The translations under genes were made by a program, and so were the position numbers. The notes below the pieces were generated by a model. It did no database searches. It was given only the letters and a program-made list of their open reading frames with translations, and was not told where the DNA came from. DNA of 54,189 nt from Porphyromonadaceae bacterium UBA7207. GTDB taxonomy: Bacteria; Bacteroidota; Bacteroidia; Bacteroidales; Muribaculaceae. Location of the stretch: positions 1 to 54,189 of the forward strand of contig DKUJ01000044.1 of NCBI GenBank assembly GCA_002490635.1, in the 5' to 3' direction. This document shows, one piece after another, positions 41,701 through 49,643 of the stretch (position 1 is its first letter; each line of letters opens with the position of its first letter).

Positions 41701-44210
41701 ATCGCATGAGCATCCCCTTCAGGTTCTACACCCCGCAGCCTTCGCTGATCTACACCGGAGTGAGTGCGCGCACCGACTGGTGCTCGGCCGCGGTGAATCC
41801 CACATATGAGGTGGCCGCTGCATTTGAATGGCCGCAGTTCATGTTTATCGCCGACCGGTATTTCCGTTACTTCACAGGGTCGATGGCTACCGCCAGAAAG
41901 ATGGCAGTAAACGACATGGCGTTCAGCGAGAATACAATGTTATCCGAATCCGAGGAATCCGTCGGAGCGGTGGAGGATGCCGATGCCGGTGCCTCTGACA
42001 CAAATACAGAAGCCGACTACCGCGATGCCGAGGTCGCGCAGGCATTTTTCGTCCCGTCGCTCACCAGCGATGGCGAGGGCAATGTGGATATTGTGTTCAC
42101 AGTACCGAATGCCAATGCCGAGTGGCAGTTCGAGAGTGTGGCGTGGACAGCTTCGCTGGCCTCGGCGCGCCATTCGTACACGGCACGTTCGTCAAAGCCG
42201 GTTATGGTGCAGCCCAATCTGCCGCGCTTCCTGCGCCAGGGCGACCGCGCCACTGTGCTTGCCACCGTGTTCAACAACACCGATTCCGCGGCGGTAATCC
42301 GCAGCATAGTGGAAATCTTCGATCCTGCCAGTGGCCGTGTCATAAGCCGCAATGAAACGACAAGCGATGTCGAACCTCAGGCATCGGCATCTGTATCCGC
42401 GGAGATTGAAGCTCCCGCCGATGCTGCTTCCGTAGGCTACCGCGTACGTGCCGTCCTGGGCGGATATTCCGATGGCGAGCAAAGCGCCATCCCCGTGCTT
42501 GCCGCAGAATCGACAGTTATCAACAGCACCGAATTCTATCTCGATGCCGATGCCGCTCCCCTGCATCTCGACGTGCCTGTGGAGGACGGGATGGCTTATA
42601 CTCTGCAGTATTGTTCCAACCCCGTATGGACGGTTGTGAAAGCGCTCCGCGGACTTGCAAAAGAACGTGCCGGAACCTCGACATGGCTTGCCTCGCAGTT
42701 GTTCTCCTCGCTCGCCGCAGGCAATATCGCCGCCGCCAATCCTGCAATCGGGCGTGCTTTCGAGCAGTGGCGCAAGTCGGACAGCGATGTCCTCGAGTCC
42801 ATGCTTTCACGCAATGCCGATCTAAAGCTGCTCCTTCTTGAACAGACACCGTGGCTCCAGGCCTCGGCCGACCAGACAATGCGCATGGAGGCTCTGGCCG
42901 CAGTGTTCGACGGCGCCAGGGTGAAAGCCGACATTGAGGCCGCTACGGAATCGCTTGCAGCGCTCCAAGGGGCTGATGGCGGTTTCGCCTGGGCGTCGTG
43001 GAACAACAGTTCGTCGGTGTGGGCAACAGGAGAGGTGCTAACCACACTTGCCATAGCCCGCTCCCTCGACATGCTTCAGGGACAGCCGCGTCTCAGCAGC
43101 ATGGTTTCGCGAGCCTTCGCATACTACCAGCAGGAACGCACCGGCCTCTGTAATGCCGACGGCGTCGACTTCGACTTCGCTCGTATCGCATGTCTCTACC
43201 CCGGTTTCACACTTACCGACAAAGGGCAGCGGCTTCTGAACCGCACCGTTGAGTGGATAAGCCGTGAATGGCGCTCTTTCGATGCCGGCGACAAGGCATG
43301 GAGCGTGCTCATACTCAAGTCGGCAGGCAAGAGAGACAAGGCGAAACAGATATTGTCGTCGCTGGAACAGTTCGGCGTTGAACGTCCCGGGCAGGGACTG
43401 TGTTTCCCCTCGGTGGACGACATCCGCAGCTACGCCAACATAATGCAGGCTTTTGCCGCTATGGATGCTCCGGCCGCCACCATCGACGCCATGAGGCAAT
43501 GGATAACTGTGCGCGCCCAGGCCACCGACAATCTCGGCGCATGCAATCCCGACTATGTGATTGCCGCCTTGTTGCTCACCGGCAGCGACTGGACTGCCGT
43601 CGATAATAATTTCAGCATTGTCATCGACGGCCATGTGCCCGCTGTCGGCGAACTGGACCGGGCCACGGGCTATTCCTGCGTTCCGGTGGATGCCTCCGGC
43701 GACACAATCCGTATAGAGGTGCGCCCCAACGGCAACACACCTTCCTATGGCTCGGTTGTGGCCGTGGGCCGGCGTCCGATGGATAATATCGAGGCACGCG
43801 ATACACGCGACCTGTCTATTGCAAAGCGTTTTCTGGTGAACCGCGGCGGCAGCTGGGTGGAGACCGACAGCTTCGCTCTCGGCGAGAGAGTCAGGGTGCA
43901 GTTTACAGTCATCGCCGGCCGCGACATGCAGTATGTGGTAATCGATGACGAAAGGCCTGCAGCTCTGGAGCCTGCCGACCAGTTGCCGGGCTATGTTACC
44001 GACGGAGCGCTGGGTGTGTACCGTGTCAACGCCGACAGCCGTACCCAGCTCTTTGCCGACCGGATGCCAAAGGGAACCTGGCATCTGACCTACGACATGA
44101 CTGCCAACAACGCCGGAACGTTCACCGGCGGGGCGGCCACCATCCAGAGCCAGTATGCGCCTGAACTCACAGCACGCAGTGCCGGAGAAAGGATTACTGT
44201 AGGTCTTTGA
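38754..44210 (+). CDS. Alpha-2-macroglobulin family protein without thioester
   Basis: The 1818-residue protein has a signal peptide (residues 1-24, MQRVFLAITVIILTSIMKVN then GA) with no lipobox, so it is probably periplasmic. Macroglobulin domains are visible near residue 510 (LFTDRALYRPGDSVAWSM) and after it. The A2M core at about 1105 has SDGEGNVDIVFTVPNANAEW and PVMVQPNLPRFLRQGD. The alpha-toroid follows from about 1290. At the place where other members carry the CxEQ thioester, this protein reads ERAGTSTWLASQLFSSL, so the covalent trap is absent. Bait-region inhibitors of this kind protect the periplasm from proteases. The ATG at 38754 starts the signal peptide; a TTG at 38736 is upstream. 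A weak -7-like CAATTTTG is seen at 38731-38738. Confidence 0.88.
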   Translation: MQRVFLAITVIILTSIMKVNGAESFSTPDFAYPANVEKNALRMLSTSGTAPAGERGAIRLRALLEMSRAAVEIDPDSIFAMPGRISHYASLESGNPQARAMLELLQAQTLSGIYLSNRWRYDRVDAPLAPLPEDIRLWSGRQFRNAIEALLLRADSLAAAAPAMSLEAFDGCVKQSGITMPYVPTVGAFVRYRAIETLRELDNASLADSLLSAAISSTPSSEAPYYFWIWQKDDNNASALMNSYKAHSDVEAARLLLLKAVEAVEVTTYDESGKETARTDAKIAAIEESLSRFPSWGGNADLRNILSRLTAATARCRMPDYGYPGKALPLTVDYEFATKVAVTVYRLPEGRRMSSPEDVRRCSVDTVFDIEVSGRRGSSEVKFMPQESGRYAAVCDVDGVAGSNIAEFDVVPFLPVVIGGCDRMAVLTPSFADGTPMPRIGVVAEKHRRGVSTKERLGQTDADGILLVQPEGTYNGNTTLAFEYGGHIFDLGDSYRRFGAPRKPDLSNESATLFTDRALYRPGDSVAWSMAAGERLADGTMRTASRRRYSAKLLDANNTVVDSIEATTDTLGRAYGVFATVRGGLQGSYTLRVSDGNRTVAMTSVMVSDYRMPVFEVVVTAVRRGVPAAGAITINGKATTYSGMPVASARVDVEILGASRWRWFVPERSLGKLECSTGADGTFSVEVPAAMLEQKNGSEPYHSFVARVLATAVNAETATCERNFTTGKPYSLDMSVASVADGSKPLTGCFYAYDSEGVNKPMELVWRIGVPADGGKTLERVLASGSARAGSDCAMDIAAIPAGCYSIEVAAADTALADTRIYEGALTVYNTARNEVPDLDSPLFMPPQRIFTGNGKSRVLIGVAADKATVYIAVRHGNKLHCIEPRTLRRGFHRINVANYAGEGGCEVLLATVANGVSHVETLEFEKPAVAELEITAESFRDRLVPGDTEQWRLRLSRGGRPVEGAAVVATMFNRALSALTPYRMSIPFRFYTPQPSLIYTGVSARTDWCSAAVNPTYEVAAAFEWPQFMFIADRYFRYFTGSMATARKMAVNDMAFSENTMLSESEESVGAVEDADAGASDTNTEADYRDAEVAQAFFVPSLTSDGEGNVDIVFTVPNANAEWQFESVAWTASLASARHSYTARSSKPVMVQPNLPRFLRQGDRATVLATVFNNTDSAAVIRSIVEIFDPASGRVISRNETTSDVEPQASASVSAEIEAPADAASVGYRVRAVLGGYSDGEQSAIPVLAAESTVINSTEFYLDADAAPLHLDVPVEDGMAYTLQYCSNPVWTVVKALRGLAKERAGTSTWLASQLFSSLAAGNIAAANPAIGRAFEQWRKSDSDVLESMLSRNADLKLLLLEQTPWLQASADQTMRMEALAAVFDGARVKADIEAATESLAALQGADGGFAWASWNNSSSVWATGEVLTTLAIARSLDMLQGQPRLSSMVSRAFAYYQQERTGLCNADGVDFDFARIACLYPGFTLTDKGQRLLNRTVEWISREWRSFDAGDKAWSVLILKSAGKRDKAKQILSSLEQFGVERPGQGLCFPSVDDIRSYANIMQAFAAMDAPAATIDAMRQWITVRAQATDNLGACNPDYVIAALLLTGSDWTAVDNNFSIVIDGHVPAVGELDRATGYSCVPVDASGDTIRIEVRPNGNTPSYGSVVAVGRRPMDNIEARDTRDLSIAKRFLVNRGGSWVETDSFALGERVRVQFTVIAGRDMQYVVIDDERPAALEPADQLPGYVTDGALGVYRVNADSRTQLFADRMPKGTWHLTYDMTANNAGTFTGGAATIQSQYAPELTARSAGERITVGL

Positions 44211-44238
44211 AACCTCTTAAAATTCATCACAGACAAGA

Positions 44239-46425
44239 ATGATATCAGAGTTTGTCAGAGCCCTGGGCCTGCGGCGGCAGCTCGAGAGTTCCGCCGGCAC
44301 ACTGCTCGGTGCCGGCGACCGCGAGGCCATTGCGGAGATTCTGCGCCGCAGTCCGCTGGAGCGCGACCGCTTCGGCTTTCATCCGGCGGTGTCGGCTATG
44401 GCCACGGCAGTAGCCATCTGCGCCCATATCGACACCGACCGCAACATGGTGCTGGCAGTACTGCTGGCACCGGCGGTGTATGCCTCGCTGTGCTCCATAG
44501 AGGAAATAGAACGCCTCTGGGGAGAGGATGTGGCTGTTCTGGTGAGCGGTCTTTCCAAGGTCGCCGGTCTCTACAGCCATTCCGCGGTTGTGGAGAGCGA
44601 CAATTTCCGGAAACTGCTTCTCACTTTCGCCCAGGATATCCGCGTGATTATAATCATGATAGTGGACCGTCTGGCGCTGATGCGGGCCATCAACCACCAT
44701 CCGGCGGAGAAGCTGGTGAAAGACATCGCTTTCGAGGCCAACTATCTCTATGCTCCGCTGGCGCACCGCCTCGGGCTCTACGCCGTGAAAAGCGAGCTGG
44801 AGGACATGTCGCTCAAGTACGGCAACCGCGAGGTGTATTCCCGGATAGCCCGCGAGCTGAAGCAGACCAAGGCGCGCCGCGAGAGCTATATCGCCGATTT
44901 CATAGCCCCGGTGAAGGAAAAGCTTGCCGCCGAAGGACTGAAATTCGAAATCAAGGGGCGCACCAAGAGCATCTATTCCATATGGAACAAGCTCAAGAAG
45001 CAGAACAACACTCTTGAGGAAATCTACGACCTGTTCGCTATCCGTGTTGTCATAGATTGCGAGCCTGCCAGGGAGAAGAGCGAATGCTGGCTTGCGTATT
45101 CGCTCATCACCGATATGTACACCCCCAATCCCGGCCGTCTCAAGGACTGGATTAGCATTCCCAAAAGCAACGGCTACGAGAGCCTGCACATTACAGTGAA
45201 AGGTCCCGAGGAGCGTTGGGTGGAGGTGCAGATACGCACCCGCCGCATGGATGCCGTGGCCGAGAAGGGCCTGGCCGCGCACTGGATGTACAAGGGCATC
45301 CAGGCCGAGAGCAACCTCGACGCGTGGATGAATAATGTGCGCGATATCCTCGAGGCTGCCGAGACCGGCCCCATGCAGCTTATGCGCAACTTCAAGATGG
45401 ATGTCTATTCCCACGAGGTGTTCGTGTTCACACCCAAGGGCGACCTCTACAAACTTCCGCAGGGAGCATCGGTACTGGACTTCGCCTTCCAGATACATTC
45501 CAACGTGGGTCTGCATTGTGTCGGGGCGAGAGTGGATGGCCGTAACCGCAAGATCAACCACCGGCTTGCATCGGGCGACACGGTGGAGATTATCACCTCC
45601 CCGCAGCAGGAGCCTTCGCGCGACTGGCTGGCATGGGTGGTGACATCCAAGGCACGCAACAAGATACGTTCGGTGCTCAAGGAGAACGCCAACCGTACCG
45701 CCGAGCTCGGCCGTGAACTGCTGGAACGTCGCCTGCGCAACCGCAAACTCGAAGTGGACGAGTCGGAACTGTCGCGTATCATAGCCCGCATGGGCTACAA
45801 GGACGCCATAGCCTTTTTCGGTGCCCTCGGCTGCGGCGACATGGAGGTGAACGATGTTGTCGAGGCTCTGGCCGAGAGCCAGCGCCGGGCCGACGAATGT
45901 CCGGCAAGGGTGTCGGCAAGCACATACATTCTCCAGCCACCTGCAGCCGACACCGGCAACGATAGCAATGGTTCCGAAGAAACCATAGAAATAGGCGATG
46001 GTGTCCGTGGCGTGCGCTATCAGATGTCGCGCTGCTGTAACCCGCTGTATGGCGACAGCGTGTTCGGCTTCGTGGCCTCCGACGGTGCAATCAAAATCCA
46101 CCGTGAAAGCTGCCCCAATGCTCCCAACATGCGCTTGCGCTATCCATATCGTCTTATCAAAGTGCGCTGGAGCGGTGGCGGCGCAGGGCAGTCGCTGGCG
46201 TCGGTGTCTGTTACCGGCAAGGACGATATAGGCATTGTCACCAACATAACATCCATTATCAATAAGGAAAAAAACGTATCTTTGCGAAGCATATCCATCG
46301 AGAGCGACAACGGTGTTTTCCGTGGGGTGCTCGCCCTGGGAGTCGTCGACACGGCCGATCTCGCCAGGATTATCAAGAAAATATCTACTGTTAAAGGTGT
46401 GAAGAATGTACAACGCAATATGTAA
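44239..46425 (+). CDS. relA: RelA-type (p)ppGpp synthetase with degenerate hydrolase domain
   Basis: This 728-residue long RSH protein makes the alarmone (p)ppGpp. The N-terminal HD region keeps His48 (FHPAVSAM) and Asp143 (VDRLALMRA), but the HD pair itself is replaced by Ala77-Pro78 (LLAPAVYA). Hydrolysis should therefore be lost. The synthetase domain is intact: GRTKSIYSIWNKLKKQNN, YDLFAIRVVID, DWISIPKSNGYESLHITVKG and VEVQIRTRRMD. The regulatory half has TGS (EVFVFTPKGDLYKLPQGAS), a helical region, the Cys-rich RCCNPLYGDSV near residue 597 and a C-terminal ACT domain. A separate SpoT-type hydrolase is expected elsewhere in the genome. It lies 28 bases after the A2M gene and overlaps the next gene by 20 bases. 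Confidence 0.93.
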   Translation: MISEFVRALGLRRQLESSAGTLLGAGDREAIAEILRRSPLERDRFGFHPAVSAMATAVAICAHIDTDRNMVLAVLLAPAVYASLCSIEEIERLWGEDVAVLVSGLSKVAGLYSHSAVVESDNFRKLLLTFAQDIRVIIIMIVDRLALMRAINHHPAEKLVKDIAFEANYLYAPLAHRLGLYAVKSELEDMSLKYGNREVYSRIARELKQTKARRESYIADFIAPVKEKLAAEGLKFEIKGRTKSIYSIWNKLKKQNNTLEEIYDLFAIRVVIDCEPAREKSECWLAYSLITDMYTPNPGRLKDWISIPKSNGYESLHITVKGPEERWVEVQIRTRRMDAVAEKGLAAHWMYKGIQAESNLDAWMNNVRDILEAAETGPMQLMRNFKMDVYSHEVFVFTPKGDLYKLPQGASVLDFAFQIHSNVGLHCVGARVDGRNRKINHRLASGDTVEIITSPQQEPSRDWLAWVVTSKARNKIRSVLKENANRTAELGRELLERRLRNRKLEVDESELSRIIARMGYKDAIAFFGALGCGDMEVNDVVEALAESQRRADECPARVSASTYILQPPAADTGNDSNGSEETIEIGDGVRGVRYQMSRCCNPLYGDSVFGFVASDGAIKIHRESCPNAPNMRLRYPYRLIKVRWSGGGAGQSLASVSVTGKDDIGIVTNITSIINKEKNVSLRSISIESDNGVFRGVLALGVVDTADLARIIKKISTVKGVKNVQRNM

Positions 46426-47236
46426 ATCACTGGCAATGGCGGCTGTGGTGCTGTTTGCCGCTGCCTGCGGCGACAGCCGTAGCGATGCTGCCCGGGAACT
46501 GTGCCGGCAGAGCGAGAGCGAAATCGCCGCCGGACGCCACTATGCCGCCATCGGACTGCTCGACACACTCGACAGCCGCTACCGCGACCTTACCGAGGTG
46601 CGCCGCAGCGGTATGGCCATCAGGGCCCGCGCCATGGAGGGAATCGCTCTGGACAGCATCCCTCTCTACGATGCGCGCCTTGCCGCCGCCACATTGGCCG
46701 TGGACAGCATGCGTCCGTTGTTCGAGCATGTCGACGGTGCACCGGGAATCGATGGTTACTATCTGCCTAAGGGTACCGACCGCCGTGCTTTTGCCACCAC
46801 CGGTATCCAGGGGCGTGTGAGCGACGACGGACTTTTCTACATCGCCGCCAGTGTGGCCGGGCGCAGCATAGGACTGCGTGCGCTGGAATTGCGCAGTGGA
46901 GCCGAGACATGCACCTCCGCCGATATCTCGCCTGCCAGAGTGGTTACAGTCCGTGGCTCCGAGGCCGCCAGCTTCAGTCCTGAAGAGGTGGATGTGCTCG
47001 GCCGGTGGCTGACAGCACACCGCGGACAGGTGAAGCTTGTGCTCCGCGGACGCCGCTCCGACATAAGCCAGGCACTCAGTGCCCGCCAGCAGAAAGAGAT
47101 AGTCGACTGCTATGCCTATGCCAAGGCTCTGCAGGAACAGCGCACAGCCTCGATACGCCGCGAAAAGTACGAGCGCATGCTCGCCACGGCCCGCGACCAG
47201 ATTGCAAACCTCACACCGGCACCAGACAATGACTGA
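46406..47236 (+). CDS. Putative lipoprotein of unknown function
   Basis: The 276-residue protein has a short signal with a lipobox-like FAAAC (Cys21), followed by GDSRSD, an acidic sequence of the kind found on exported Bacteroidetes lipoproteins. The mature part starts with a helical region (residues 28-105) that contains AAIGLLDTLDSRY, reminiscent of a TPR-like helix pair. A central beta-rich domain has GIQGRVSDDGLFYIAAS and VVTVRGSEAASFSPEEVDVL. A basic helical C-terminus follows. I do not recognise the family. Its ATG lies inside the relA 3' end (20-base overlap) and its own end overlaps the rfbB start by eight bases, so it is translated as part of this operon. Confidence 0.75.
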   Translation: MYNAICKSLAMAAVVLFAAACGDSRSDAARELCRQSESEIAAGRHYAAIGLLDTLDSRYRDLTEVRRSGMAIRARAMEGIALDSIPLYDARLAAATLAVDSMRPLFEHVDGAPGIDGYYLPKGTDRRAFATTGIQGRVSDDGLFYIAASVAGRSIGLRALELRSGAETCTSADISPARVVTVRGSEAASFSPEEVDVLGRWLTAHRGQVKLVLRGRRSDISQALSARQQKEIVDCYAYAKALQEQRTASIRREKYERMLATARDQIANLTPAPDND

Positions 47237-48350
47237 CATTATCGGCGGAAGCCGCTTTCTTGTTACCGGCGGTGCCGGATTCATCGGTTCCGCTTTTGTG
47301 GGCATGCTTGTCCGTGCCGGAGCCGATGTGCATGTTGTCGACGCTCTGACCTACGCGGGCAACCGCGCCAATCTCGATGGTGTGGTGGCTCCGGACATGT
47401 TCACCGTCGCCGACATCGCCGACGGCGCAGCTATGGACGCCTTGATTGCCGGCTTCGACCCGCATTACGTAGTGAACTTTGCCGCGGAATCGCATGTGGA
47501 CCGTAGTGTGGACAATCCGGCTCCTTTTGTATCAACAAATATCACCGGAACACAGACGCTTCTGGAAGCGTCGCGCCAGGCAATGCTGAAAGGGGCTGCA
47601 CTGCGGAAATTCGTGCAGATAAGCACCGACGAGGTGTATGGCGACCTGGAGGTGGCCTGGGACGAGCCGCGTGTGGCGCCGCCTGTTGCCGGACTCGGGC
47701 GCGAAGCGCTACTCTATGGCCCTGATGCATTCAGCGAGATGTCGCCGCTGCGTCCATCGTCGCCGTATTCGGCATCGAAAGCCTCGGCCGATCTCATGGC
47801 CGTGGCGTACCAGCGCAGTTTCGGGCTGCCGGTGGTGGTTACGCGTTGCAGCAACAACTATGGCCCGCGGCAGTTCCCCGAGAAGCTGATTCCGCTTATG
47901 ATCAACAATATGCTCGGGCACCGTACTTTGCCGGTATATGGCAACGGCACCAATGTGCGCGACTGGATTCATGTGGACGACCACTGCCGCGGGGTGCTTG
48001 CCGCGGCGGTTGACGGGCTGCCGGGAGAGGTCTATAACTTCGGCGGCTACTGCGAGATGCGCAACATCGACCTTGTGCGCCGGCTCATCGCCGCTGTGCG
48101 CGACCTTACCGGCGACCCCGGTGTATCGGAAGACCTTATCCGTTTTGTCGGAGACCGTCCCGGCCACGACCGCCGTTATGCCATCGACGCCACAAAGTCA
48201 ATTGCCCGTCTGGGATGGCTCCCGCAGACAGGCTTCGACGAAGGCTTGGAGGCTACCGTGAAGTGGTATCTCGACAACCGCGAATGGACCGAGAACATCG
48301 TTAACGGAAGTTACCGCGACTACTATAAAAAAATGTACGCCAACCGATGA
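47229..48350 (+). CDS. rfbB: dTDP-glucose 4,6-dehydratase
   Basis: RfbB converts dTDP-glucose to dTDP-4-keto-6-deoxyglucose. The 373-residue SDR protein has the NAD motif VTGGAGFIGSAF at residues 12-23, NFAAESHVDRSVDNP near residue 80, QISTDEVYGDLE and the catalytic Tyr180-Lys184 in SPYSASKASAD. RCSNNYGPRQFPEKLIP and VRDWIHVDDHCRG follow. The frame is open upstream, but the ATG at 47229 gives the family N-terminus. It overlaps the lipoprotein gene by eight bases and rfbA by four. The dehydratase supplies the FdtA/FdtB branch rather than rhamnose, since rfbC and rfbD are absent here. Confidence 0.95.
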   Translation: MTDIIGGSRFLVTGGAGFIGSAFVGMLVRAGADVHVVDALTYAGNRANLDGVVAPDMFTVADIADGAAMDALIAGFDPHYVVNFAAESHVDRSVDNPAPFVSTNITGTQTLLEASRQAMLKGAALRKFVQISTDEVYGDLEVAWDEPRVAPPVAGLGREALLYGPDAFSEMSPLRPSSPYSASKASADLMAVAYQRSFGLPVVVTRCSNNYGPRQFPEKLIPLMINNMLGHRTLPVYGNGTNVRDWIHVDDHCRGVLAAAVDGLPGEVYNFGGYCEMRNIDLVRRLIAAVRDLTGDPGVSEDLIRFVGDRPGHDRRYAIDATKSIARLGWLPQTGFDEGLEATVKWYLDNREWTENIVNGSYRDYYKKMYANR

Positions 48351-49228
48351 AAGGAATCATTCTCGCCGGGGGCGCCGGCTCCCGCCTCGCACCCATAACA
48401 GGAGCAATCTCCAAACAGCTTATCCCTGTTTACGACAAGCCCATGGTGTATTATCCGCTGTCGGTACTCATGCTTGCCGGCATCCGCGAGATACTTCTGA
48501 TAAGTACCCCCGCCGATCTGCCCGGATTCCGCCGGCTTCTTGGCGACGGACATGCTCTTGGCATCGAAATAAGCTATGCCGAGCAACCCCGTCCCGAAGG
48601 ATTGGCACAGGCTTTCATAATCGGTCGTGAATTCATCGGCGACGACAGCGTGTGCCTTATCTTAGGCGACAACATATTCTATGGCCAGGGGCTTACCGAG
48701 CTTATGCTTCAGGCGCGCGCCAATGCCGACGCCGGAGAGGCTACCGTGTTTGCCTATGCAGTGAGCGACCCGCAGCGTTACGGCGTGGTGACACTCGACA
48801 GCGACGGACGTCCGCTGCGCATTGTCGAGAAGCCAGCTGAACCGGAGAGCGACAAAGCTGTGGTCGGTCTGTACTTCTATCCTAACGATGTTGTGAATGT
48901 GGCCGCAGCCATTAATCCGTCGGCACGCGGCGAGCTGGAAATAACGGATGTCAACGGCACATATCTCGAAGCCGGGAGGCTCGCGGTGCTGTCTCTTGGC
49001 CGTGGATTCGCATGGCTCGACACAGGCACTGTGGATTCGCTCATGGAGGCGTCGTCGTTCATTGAAGCCATACAGAAGCGCCAGGGGTTGCTGGTATCGG
49101 CAATCGAGGAAGTCGCCTTCCGCCGCCGGTTCATCGATGCCTCCAGGCTGCGCGAGCTGGCACAGCCGCTCATGCACACCCACTACGGCCAATATCTCGC
49201 ACGACTCGCCGATGGAAAAATACAGTGA
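48347..49228 (+). CDS. rfbA: Glucose-1-phosphate thymidylyltransferase
   Basis: RfbA makes dTDP-glucose from dTTP and glucose-1-phosphate. The 293-residue protein starts MKGIILAGGAGSRLAPIT, the nucleotidyltransferase signature. It continues with SKQLIPVYDKPMVYYPL, AEQPRPEGLAQAF, LILGDNIFYGQGL, and FAWLDTGTVDSLMEAS near the C-terminus. All metal and nucleotide residues appear intact. It overlaps rfbB by four bases and the ketoisomerase gene by 17 bases, so the enzymes of one pathway are translated together. Confidence 0.96.
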   Translation: MKGIILAGGAGSRLAPITGAISKQLIPVYDKPMVYYPLSVLMLAGIREILLISTPADLPGFRRLLGDGHALGIEISYAEQPRPEGLAQAFIIGREFIGDDSVCLILGDNIFYGQGLTELMLQARANADAGEATVFAYAVSDPQRYGVVTLDSDGRPLRIVEKPAEPESDKAVVGLYFYPNDVVNVAAAINPSARGELEITDVNGTYLEAGRLAVLSLGRGFAWLDTGTVDSLMEASSFIEAIQKRQGLLVSAIEEVAFRRRFIDASRLRELAQPLMHTHYGQYLARLADGKIQ

Positions 49229-49643
49229 ACCTCATATAATCGACCTTCCCTGCATACGTGACCCCAGGGGCAATCTCACCTTCGTCCAGAATGGCGACAG
49301 CCGTCTGCCTTTCGATATCGCGAGGGTGTACTGGACCTACGATGTGCCTGCCGGCGAGGAGCGCGGCAGCCATGCCCACCACCAGGGTCAGGAGCTGATA
49401 GTGGCGTTGAGCGGAAGCTTCAACGTGGAACTTTTCGACGGCGTGGCAACGCGTACATTCACACTCAACCGTCCCTTCCAGGGATTATATGTGCCTCCGG
49501 GGTTGTGGCGGACACTCGACAATTTTTCGTCGGGCAGCGTGTGCATGGTTCTGACGTCCGTTCCCTACGATGAGGCCGACTATATCCGCGACTACGACGA
49601 ATTCATAGCTTTGAGTCTCGGAAAGAACAAAGACAAAGAATGA
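49212..49643 (+). CDS. fdtA: dTDP-4-keto-6-deoxyglucose 3,4-ketoisomerase (FdtA/QdtA type)
   Basis: This 143-residue single-cupin protein belongs to the FdtA/QdtA/WxcM family. It moves the keto group of dTDP-4-keto-6-deoxyglucose from C4 to C3. Landmarks are IRDPRGNLTFVQ near residue 15, RVYWTYDVPAGEERGSHAHH with the catalytic-type His pair near residue 54, and FNVELFDG, GLYVPPGLWRTL and ASSVPYDE-like LTSVPYDEADYI. The product may be the 3-keto galacto (FdtA) or gluco (QdtA) form; the sequence alone does not decide. The frame is open far upstream, but the ATG at 49212 is the natural start. It overlaps rfbA by 17 bases and fdtB by four. Confidence 0.85.
   Translation: MEKYSEPHIIDLPCIRDPRGNLTFVQNGDSRLPFDIARVYWTYDVPAGEERGSHAHHQGQELIVALSGSFNVELFDGVATRTFTLNRPFQGLYVPPGLWRTLDNFSSGSVCMVLTSVPYDEADYIRDYDEFIALSLGKNKDKE

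Noticed and set aside
44245..46413. A 722-codon open frame antisense to relA, and similar long antisense frames over purH, the MFS gene, the GHL10 gene, the DUF6056-like gene and the large surface protein
   Set aside because: GC-rich third positions and avoidance of TTA, CTA and TCA codons on the coding strand leave the antisense frame without stops. The translations are rich in His, Cys and Arg, have no domain motifs, and lie wholly over genes with clear families.
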